Part shown: one piece after another, positions 5,529 to 10,004 of the stretch | Numbering within the stretch: the stretch's first letter is position 1 | Layout of the letters: every line of letters begins with the position of its first letter | NCBI RefSeq assembly: GCF_034006665.1 | Contig: NZ_JAVESI010000071.1 | Coordinates: 1-10,004 of the forward strand | DNA length: 10,004 nt | Reading direction: 5' to 3' | Origin: Trichloromonas sp034006665 | GTDB lineage: Bacteria; Desulfobacterota; Desulfuromonadia; Desulfuromonadales; Trichloromonadaceae | The notes under the pieces: model-generated | The model's database searches: none | What the model was told of the DNA's origin: nothing | What the model saw: only the letters and a program-made list of their open reading frames with translations | Program-made: the position numbers and the translations under genes

Positions 5529-6755
5529 ATGCGCCCCTATTTTTTAGCTGTCATTCTCCTGCTCGCATTATCTTTCCATGCTGGAGCTGCCTCGCAATCC
5601 TTCACGGTTTCCTCCCATGCCGAACTGAAAAAGGCTCTGGCCCAGGTTGTTCCCGGCACCACCATCGAAGTGGCCCCCGGCATGTACGCGGGCGGCATTT
5701 ATCTGGACAATGTTCATGGCGCTGTGGAGGCGCCCATCGTCATCACCGGCGTCGACCCAAACAATCCCCCGGTTTTTACCAGTAGGGGCGAGGGCGCCAA
5801 GCTGAGTGGTTGCTCCTACATTAGGCTCAGCCATCTGGTTTTTCAGGGGACGTCCCAGAACGGCATCAACATTGACGACGGTGGCAAGGCCGAAAGTCCT
5901 TCCCATCATCTGTTGCTGGAGCATCTCGAAGTTCGCAATATCGGTCCGAAAGGGAATGCCGACGCCCTGAAAATTTCCGGAACCCGGCATTTCGTGGTGC
6001 GCGACTGCCGCTTCGAAAACTGGGGCGGCTCGGCCATCGACTTGGTGGGCTGCCAAAATGGCTTGATCGAGGGGTGTCAACTACTGGGAGGGGGCGAGGG
6101 CTACCGTAATGCCAACGGTATCCAGATCAAGGGGGGCTCGCGTTTTATCCTGGTGCAGAATTCCCTCTTCCGCAACGCCGGTGAGAGAATCGTCAACCTG
6201 GGCGGCATGACCGGCCTGCAATATTTCCGGCCCAAGGTCGAGGATTTCGAGGCCAAGGACATCACCCTGGCCGGCAACACCTTCATCGGTGGCGAAGCGC
6301 AGGTCGCCTGGGTCACCGCCCAGAATAGCCATGTGCATCACAACCTTTTTTTTCTGCCGACCAAGTGGATCGGGCGGATTTTGCAGGAAACCCAGGATCA
6401 GCGCTTCAAGCCGAGTGGCAAGGGACTTTTTGAAAACAATATGGTGGTTATGGATGCGCGGGTCGGTTCCGTCCCTTTCAACGTTGGCCGCGGCACCGAT
6501 CCGGACAGTTTTGTCTTTCGCGGCAACGCCTGGTTCCGGCCGGACAGCAGTCGCAAGCCGACCCTGCCGACCGCGGAAAGCGATGGGATTTACGATCTCG
6601 ACCCGATGATTCTTGATTTGGGAAAAGGGCCGCTGGCGGCCAACACCGCCGACCCGCGCATCCGGCAGGTCGGACCCTGGGATTACCGGCCCTGGAAGCC
6701 GGCCGGGGATTTTGCCGATGTTGCGGTGCCGCCGGTGGTATTGCCGCAGCGGTAG
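5529..6755 (+). CDS. Secreted right-handed parallel beta-helix protein (PL6/chondroitinase-B-like)
   Basis: Protein of 408 aa with a clear signal peptide (MRPYFLAVILLLALSFHAGA, cleavage near residue 21). The N-terminal part, HAELKKALAQVVPGTTIEVAPGMY followed by GGIYLD, is typical of the opening strand of PL6/chondroitinase-B and related beta-helix proteins. The middle (about 95-310) has repeated short strands with turns such as HLLLEHLEV, HFVVRDCRFEN, GLIEGCQL and RFILVQNSLFRN, the pattern of PbH1 coils. Proteins of this fold cleave, epimerise or bind acidic polysaccharides outside the cytoplasm. Catalytic residues cannot be assigned with certainty; K148 and R153 in the ALKISGTR region are candidates only. 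No PEP-CTERM or other C-terminal sorting signal is seen. It ends facing the convergent CapA gene, separated by a hairpin repeat. A polymer-trimming lyase or epimerase is the best guess. Confidence 0.8.
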   Translation: MRPYFLAVILLLALSFHAGAASQSFTVSSHAELKKALAQVVPGTTIEVAPGMYAGGIYLDNVHGAVEAPIVITGVDPNNPPVFTSRGEGAKLSGCSYIRLSHLVFQGTSQNGINIDDGGKAESPSHHLLLEHLEVRNIGPKGNADALKISGTRHFVVRDCRFENWGGSAIDLVGCQNGLIEGCQLLGGGEGYRNANGIQIKGGSRFILVQNSLFRNAGERIVNLGGMTGLQYFRPKVEDFEAKDITLAGNTFIGGEAQVAWVTAQNSHVHHNLFFLPTKWIGRILQETQDQRFKPSGKGLFENNMVVMDARVGSVPFNVGRGTDPDSFVFRGNAWFRPDSSRKPTLPTAESDGIYDLDPMILDLGKGPLAANTADPRIRQVGPWDYRPWKPAGDFADVAVPPVVLPQR

Positions 6756-6768
6756 GGGGGAACGGGGT

Positions 6769-6821
6769 GGTAAGGGCGACTCGGTGGGTCGCCCAGGGCG
6801 AGGCAGCGCCTTGCCCTTACG
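6769..6821. repeat. Double-hairpin repeat between convergent genes
   Basis: GTAAGGGC (6770-6777) pairs with GCCCTTAC (6813-6820). Inside are two smaller hairpins: GGGCGAC (6774-6780) with GTCGCCC (6788-6794), and GGGCGAGGC (6796-6804) with GCCTTGCCC (6808-6816), one G:T. This clover-like layout resembles dispersed GC-rich repeats seen in many bacterial genomes. It lies between the converging beta-helix and CapA genes, where it could act as a two-way terminator, although there is no U-run. The CapA stop codon (6817-6819) is inside the repeat. Confidence 0.7.
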
Positions 6822-7890
6822 ACATGCCCCGGGTTATGAGGTGAAACGCTTTGCGGATATGCTCGGGGCGCAGACGGCGCAGTTTGTCCCAGCGCAGCTG
6901 GCCGAGGATCGGCAGCAGGGTGCGAACGCGGAAGGCTTCCCGGCGATACCGCGCCGGAGTGATGCCGTCGCGTAGATAGCGGTTGGCCCGCTCCAGGTAG
7001 CGTTCGCCTTGGCCGCTGGTATTGATCGCGAGGGTTTCGCCGTCGTCGAAGACCGGAATCTGCTGGACGTTGCGCACGCCGTCGGCGTCGAGTTCGGCGA
7101 GCAGCAGGCAGCCGGTGCGTTCGAAGCGGTTCCAAGTGAGTACGTCGCCATTTTCCCAGTAAACCTCATTGGCCAGAAAATTCCCCAGTGAATAGGCGAT
7201 GGGTGCCCGGCGGTGAAACTCCAGCCCTTGTACGACATGGGGATGATGGCCCAGCACCAGGGACGCGCCGGCGTCGATGAAGGCGCGCCCCTGCTCGATC
7301 TGGGCGGGGGAGGGAAAGCGGAAGCGCTCTTCTCCCCAGTGGGGCGTCAGGATGACGTGGTCCACTTCACGGCGCAGTTTCTCGATCTGTCGACAGAGTT
7401 CGTTTGTGTTCAGCGGCGGCACGCCGCTGGAATTTTTTGTGGCGAAGCGGTACATGCCGCTCGATCCGGCGACCGCCGGCAGGATGGCGATGCGCAGATT
7501 TTTGATATTGAGGATGAGCGGCCGTTGGGCTTCATCCAGGTTCAGCCCGGCGCCGCACCAGGCGATGCCCCTTTCGTCAAGAAGGGTGGTCAGGGAGTGG
7601 AACCCGTCGTCGCCGGCATCGAAGGCGTGATTGTTCCCCAGGGTGACGGCCGTGATGCCGACCCGGTTGAGTTCGCGGGGTTGGGATCTGTCGGCGAGAA
7701 CCCGGGGCTCGCTGGCGACCAGGGGCCCCCCGGGCAGGGTGCATTCGAGGTTGGCCAACACCAGATCACAGTCGGCAAAGAGCCGGAGAACTTCGTCGGA
7801 CAGGGCTTCCAGCCCCCGGCCGGGGACGGTGGCGCCGGGGCGGGTGGTGAAGAGCAGATCGCCCACGGCGGCAAGACGAATGGTCGTCAT
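6817..7890 (-). CDS. CapA family protein (poly-gamma-glutamate/capsule-type metallophosphoesterase fold)
   Basis: Protein of 357 aa with the full motif set of the CapA/PGA-synthesis family (PF09587), which has a calcineurin-like metallophosphoesterase fold. The motifs are VGDLLF at residues 9-14 (D11), NLECTL at 47-52, GNNHAFDAG at 85-93 (N87, H88), TPHWGEE at 182-188 (H184), GHHPHVVQG at 214-222 (H216, H218) and YSLGNFL at 233-239. No signal peptide or anchor is seen, unlike PgsA/CapA of Bacillus, so it is probably cytoplasmic. ATG 7890 lies one base after the VanZ stop (TGAGATG), implying translational coupling in the minus-strand operon. The final codons lie inside the GC-rich hairpin repeat. 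Bacillus CapA helps make or export poly-gamma-glutamate, but many homologues sit in polysaccharide loci with unknown reactions; poly-glutamate synthesis here is not supported because no CapB or CapC is visible. Confidence 0.87.
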   Translation of the reverse strand: MTTIRLAAVGDLLFTTRPGATVPGRGLEALSDEVLRLFADCDLVLANLECTLPGGPLVASEPRVLADRSQPRELNRVGITAVTLGNNHAFDAGDDGFHSLTTLLDERGIAWCGAGLNLDEAQRPLILNIKNLRIAILPAVAGSSGMYRFATKNSSGVPPLNTNELCRQIEKLRREVDHVILTPHWGEERFRFPSPAQIEQGRAFIDAGASLVLGHHPHVVQGLEFHRRAPIAYSLGNFLANEVYWENGDVLTWNRFERTGCLLLAELDADGVRNVQQIPVFDDGETLAINTSGQGERYLERANRYLRDGITPARYRREAFRVRTLLPILGQLRWDKLRRLRPEHIRKAFHLITRGMS

Positions 7891-7891
7891 C

Positions 7892-9205
7892 TCAAGGTTT
7901 ATCCTTGGAAGGTCGAGGGGGACGGGAAATCCAGGCGCCGAGGGCGCCGCCGATCATGAAACAATAGACGTCGGTCATCGACGGGGTGCGGCGGGGGAGA
8001 AACAGTTGTCCCCCTTCCTGGAAGAATCCGATCAGTCCGGTGAGGAGCACGGCCAGGATGAGCCGCCGGCGGCTGCCGTCGAAGTCGGGAAATCGTACCC
8101 GCAGCAGATATACCAGAATCCCGTTTACGGCGATAGCCTGAACAAAGAGCCGGGCATGGTTGAGAGAGGCGCCCATGGCATAGTGGTAGAAGGGGAGCAA
8201 TTCGACGGGACGAGGGAGCTTCTGCCGCAGCAGCTCCCCATCGAGGATGAAGTTGAAGGGAGTCCAGGCCAGATAGAAACCATAAGCCAAAAGGGCCAGG
8301 ATGCCCAACTCAAGTTTGCGCCGATGGGAAAGGCGCGGCGCGAGTAAGGGGCCGACCCATAATGCCGCGAGAACTCCGCCGGTACTGGTCGCGACGTTGG
8401 CCAGATTCAGGATGCGCGAGACGATGAGCGGCTTGAGCAGTTCCAGGCCGACAGCCAGGGCGACGGCCAGAAGCGCCGCCCGCCACCAGGAGCGGATGCG
8501 AGTGGCCCCTCCCCCCCATGCGGCCAGCAGGCAGGTCAAAATCAGATAAGCCAGTGTGCGGGTGACCAGCCACCAGTGCCAGGGGTGTTGGGCCAGTCCG
8601 GCGAAGAGATCGAAGTGGGCGTTTTTCAGGTTGCGCCAAACCTGGGAGAGCAGGATGGTCGGCAAGAAGGGCGACAAGGCATCGGCCACCAGCAAGCCCG
8701 CGATTATCAGGGTCAGAATGTCGAGGGGCCGCTCCCGCCAGCGGTTGACGAGCCAGCCATGGAGCCGCTCCCAAGCGGTTTTACCCCGCAGGGTGCCGCA
8801 CAGCGCGCCGGCCATGCCGCTTAAGGTGTTGAGCAGCCAGTCGGCGGCGCTGGGGGTGCGGGACAGGGTCATCCCTTGCAGGGTTTCCACCCCCAGGCTT
8901 AGGAGCGAGCAAAACAGGGTCGAGAAAAGGAAGACTGTTGGCGCTCCCAGGCGGCTAAAGCGGCCGCGAACGGCCAGGAGCAGGCCCAGGGGCGCGTAGA
9001 GAACCAGGTTGCTGACCACATCCGAGCCGCTGATCCGGGCTTGGGGGTTGAAGGGCCAGTGGTTCCAGAATTCCCCCCGCCACAACTGGCGTCCGTCCAT
9101 CACTCCCGTGAAGTCGTAAGGCATGAGGCTGGCGTAAAGGAGCAGGGCGCCGTAAATCAACACCAAGGCGGTCAGCGGTTTGCGGGGGGCGGGTAGTGAA
9201 GTCAT
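7892..9205 (-). CDS. VanZ family membrane protein with three VanZ-like units
   Basis: Protein of 437 aa, almost three times a single VanZ domain (about 140 aa). It is strongly hydrophobic, with many predicted membrane helices. Unit 1 (about 14-140) has LMPYDFTG, SDVVSNLVLYAPLG and the diagnostic ETLQ...SRTPSAADWLLNTLSG (107-130). Unit 2 (about 165-290) has a weaker copy, ELLKPLIVSRILNLANV (255-271). Unit 3 (about 300-428) has WTPFNF and FQEGGQLFLPRRTPSMTDV (395-413). ATG 9205 is chosen because it directly precedes the first membrane segment. The frame is open back to a TTG at 9298 that overlaps the preceding gene, and neither start has a good ribosome-binding site. VanZ proteins are tied to teicoplanin resistance in enterococci, but most occur in envelope or exopolysaccharide loci with unknown function. 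A run of seven G (8511-8517 on the plus strand as C) lies mid-gene. Confidence 0.85.
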   Translation of the reverse strand: MTSLPAPRKPLTALVLIYGALLLYASLMPYDFTGVMDGRQLWRGEFWNHWPFNPQARISGSDVVSNLVLYAPLGLLLAVRGRFSRLGAPTVFLFSTLFCSLLSLGVETLQGMTLSRTPSAADWLLNTLSGMAGALCGTLRGKTAWERLHGWLVNRWRERPLDILTLIIAGLLVADALSPFLPTILLSQVWRNLKNAHFDLFAGLAQHPWHWWLVTRTLAYLILTCLLAAWGGGATRIRSWWRAALLAVALAVGLELLKPLIVSRILNLANVATSTGGVLAALWVGPLLAPRLSHRRKLELGILALLAYGFYLAWTPFNFILDGELLRQKLPRPVELLPFYHYAMGASLNHARLFVQAIAVNGILVYLLRVRFPDFDGSRRRLILAVLLTGLIGFFQEGGQLFLPRRTPSMTDVYCFMIGGALGAWISRPPRPSKDKP

Positions 9206-9258
9206 AGGGAGGGCAAGTCTAACATCGAAGACGGAAAGGGCAACGCGGAGGGGAGCCG

Positions 9259-9606
9259 TCAGAGAATCCGCACATTCCGGCGCTGGAATCCTTTCCAAAA
9301 GGGTGTCGGGTCGGCCTGCATCCGGGCGAATTCTTCGGGGGTGTAGACCAGCAGGTCGACGGGTACCCCAAGATCCTGGAGGTTGGCGAAGGCGCGGGGG
9401 CGTTCGATGAAGGGTTCTTCACTCGGCATGACCGCAAGCAGGTCGAGATCCGACCAATGCGTGCAGGTGCCGTCGGCGAAGGAGCCAAAGATGTAGGCCT
9501 CGTGAACGCCCTTTGAGGCGAGTTTTTTTCGCAGGAAGTCGCGGATTTCCTCGGGCGGGAAATCGAGAATGCTGACCGGCGGCCGGCTACGGTCAAGGAT
9601 TTTCAT
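9259..9606 (-). CDS. MNT-type nucleotidyltransferase domain protein
   Basis: Protein of 115 aa with the minimal nucleotidyltransferase (Pol beta superfamily) signature: IFGSFADGT at residues 39-47 (G41, S42), SDLDLL at 52-57 (D53, D55) and a third acidic residue in PVDLLVY (D84). The C-terminal WKGFQRRNVRIL is the usual end of MNT proteins, so it is complete. MNT proteins commonly pair with a HEPN-domain RNase as a toxin-antitoxin module in which the MNT antitoxin AMPylates or otherwise neutralises the toxin. No HEPN gene is visible on either side; the next gene is VanZ, 53 bp downstream. ATG 9606 lacks a strong ribosome-binding site. It appears to be the first gene of a minus-strand operon with VanZ and CapA, driven from the promoter near 9654-9683. 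Its target is unknown. Confidence 0.78.
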   Translation of the reverse strand: MKILDRSRPPVSILDFPPEEIRDFLRKKLASKGVHEAYIFGSFADGTCTHWSDLDLLAVMPSEEPFIERPRAFANLQDLGVPVDLLVYTPEEFARMQADPTPFWKGFQRRNVRIL

Positions 9607-9639
9607 TGAGATACCGGTTCATGATCCTTCAATCCTTGT

Positions 9640-9655
9640 GTGAAAGTTGTTTCAC
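9640..9655. promoter_or_regulatory. Candidate operator palindrome at minus-strand start site
   Basis: GTGAAA (9640-9645) and TTTCAC (9650-9655) form a perfect inverted repeat with a 4-base spacer, at the predicted transcription start and touching the -10 box of the minus-strand promoter. The position suits a repressor site; a small leader hairpin is the alternative. Confidence 0.4.
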
Positions 9656-9683
9656 TCTAGTTGTCATCTCCCGCCCCTGTCAA
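9654..9683 (-). promoter_or_regulatory. Sigma70-type promoter for the nucleotidyltransferase-VanZ-CapA operon
   Basis: On the minus strand, TTGACA (9678-9683, perfect consensus) is followed 18 bases later by TAGAGT (9654-9659, 4 of 6). The predicted start near 9647 gives a leader of about 40 nt before ATG 9606. Confidence 0.55.
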
Positions 9684-9752
9684 GAGGGAGGCTTTGCTCG
9701 GTGTCGGATTGTAAAACAAAATATCGGGAAAATTTACAGGTCGGAGGCGGAG

Positions 9753-9775
9753 ATTTACTCATGGGAGGAGTAAAT
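9753..9775. other. Perfect inverted repeat in divergent intergenic region
   Basis: ATTTACTC (9753-9760) and GAGTAAAT (9768-9775) are complementary over 8 bp with a 7-base loop. It may be a regulator binding site or hairpin. GGGAGGAG inside the loop and 3' arm resembles a ribosome-binding site, but only a six-codon frame (GTG 9777) follows. Confidence 0.4.
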
Positions 9776-9817
9776 TGTGAATATTAATTCAGATTAACTG
9801 AGGTATGTTTATTGCAG

Positions 9818-9878
9818 ATCATAGCCTGAAATCACGCGAGTTGCTTGGTGTTCATACGGTTTTGCAGGAGGCTATGAT
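9818..9878 (+). promoter_or_regulatory. Long-range inverted repeat covering AGGAGG and ATG
   Basis: ATCATAGCCT (9818-9827) is the perfect 10-bp complement of AGGCTATGAT (9869-9878), with a 41-nt loop. The 3' arm covers most of AGGAGG (9866-9871) and the ATG at 9874, so the stem could hide a translation start. The region is AT-richer than the flanking genes and is the likely 5' leader or upstream region of the gene beginning at 10000. Confidence 0.4.
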
Positions 9879-9894
9879 GAACCTGAATCCGTAA
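9874..9894 (+). CDS. Possible leader mini-ORF
   Basis: ATG ATG AAC CTG AAT CCG TAA follows a perfect AGGAGG (9866-9871). The spacing is 2 bases to the first ATG and 5 to the second, so the second (9877) is better placed. It encodes only five or six residues, with no runs of a single regulatory amino acid. It lies in the 3' arm of an inverted repeat. It may be a leader peptide or chance. Confidence 0.2.
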   Translation: MMNLNP

Positions 9895-9934
9895 GATCAC
9901 AATCAGAAGAATTTCAGCGAATGCAGATAAGCTA

Positions 9935-9963
9935 TTGATTTTCTTTGTTATTTATGCTACCAT
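9935..9963 (+). promoter_or_regulatory. Candidate sigma70 promoter for the gene at 10000
   Basis: TTGATT (9935-9940) and TACCAT (9958-9963, 4 of 6) are separated by 17 bp. The predicted start near 9970 is about 30 nt before the ATG at 10000. If this is the only promoter, the hairpins at 9753-9878 would be upstream of the transcript and act at DNA level. Confidence 0.4.
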
Positions 9964-9999
9964 CTAGCCCGTCGAAAACTCACTTGGCGGGTGAATTTT

Positions 10000-10004
10000 A
10001 TGAA
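10000..10004 (+). CDS. Start of next plus-strand gene (truncated by window end)
   Basis: ATG at 10000 is preceded by GGCGGGTG (9987-9994) at usable spacing and by a candidate promoter at 9935-9963. Only one full codon is present, so nothing can be said about the product. Confidence 0.35.

Noticed and set aside
5568..6080. Minus-strand open frame of 170 codons
   Set aside because: It is antisense to the beta-helix gene, which has a signal peptide and a ribosome-binding site.
5529..6755. PEP-CTERM/exosortase substrate
   Set aside because: The C-terminus (VAVPPVVLPQR) has no PEP motif, membrane helix or basic tail of that type.
7213..7959. Plus-strand open frame of 248 codons opposite CapA and VanZ
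   Set aside because: It is antisense to strongly motif-supported genes, and its low-complexity Gly/Gln/Val-rich translation has no recognisable domain.
9206..9298. TTG start at 9298 extending the VanZ protein by 31 residues
   Set aside because: It overlaps the nucleotidyltransferase gene and has no ribosome-binding site; the membrane domain starts right after ATG 9205.
1..10004. Classical insertion sequence or integrase
   Set aside because: No transposase, integrase or resolvase frame was found; the only mobile-like features are the palindromes and GxxExxY genes.
1..10004. tRNA or rRNA genes
   Set aside because: No cloverleaf with a TTCNANNC-type loop and CCA-ready acceptor, and no rRNA-like segment, was seen on either strand.

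Overview
The window looks like a GC-rich Gram-negative chromosome. The gene families (NodB-type deacetylase, CapK-type ligase, CapA, VanZ, right-handed beta-helix protein, GxxExxY proteins) and the dispersed palindromic repeats fit Desulfuromonadota (Geobacter/Desulfuromonas-like) best. That assignment is an inference from gene content and repeat style; no rRNA or other marker is present. Most genes are GC-rich. Three stretches are visibly AT-richer: about 117-430, 3075-4030 and 9700-10004.

Layout. 1-440: a 5'-truncated GxxExxY (PDDEXK_3-like) gene remnant followed by a palindromic repeat. 450-1457: polysaccharide deacetylase. 1463-1672: a palindrome nested inside another palindrome. 1694-3073: CapK/PaaK-like adenylate-forming ligase. 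3075-3542: an intact GxxExxY gene. 3541-4029: a 130-bp tandem array of palindromes. 4052-4837: M55 D-aminopeptidase. 4917-5498: exported TPR protein. 5529-6755: exported right-handed beta-helix protein. 6769-6821: a double-hairpin repeat between convergent genes. The minus-strand operon runs from 9606 to 6817: nucleotidyltransferase, a large VanZ protein with three VanZ-like units, and a CapA-family protein. 9607-9999: a regulatory or leader region between divergent genes. At 10000 the next plus-strand gene seems to begin.

Function. The deacetylase, CapK-like ligase, beta-helix protein, CapA and VanZ are all families common in capsule or exopolysaccharide loci, so the region is probably the edge of a cell-surface polysaccharide cluster. 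No glycosyltransferase, flippase or polymerase lies inside the window, and the polymer cannot be named.

Most interesting structure. All the large repeats are built from the hexamer CACRGA, repeated every 9-10 bp on one arm and inverted (TCYGTG) on the other. Both GxxExxY genes end exactly at such an arm, with the stop codon overlapping the first repeat bases, and the intact one also starts inside one. Gene and palindrome look like one repetitive unit, comparable in logic to REP elements with their RAYT gene, but with a PD-(D/E)XK-type protein. This is a hypothesis from sequence layout only.
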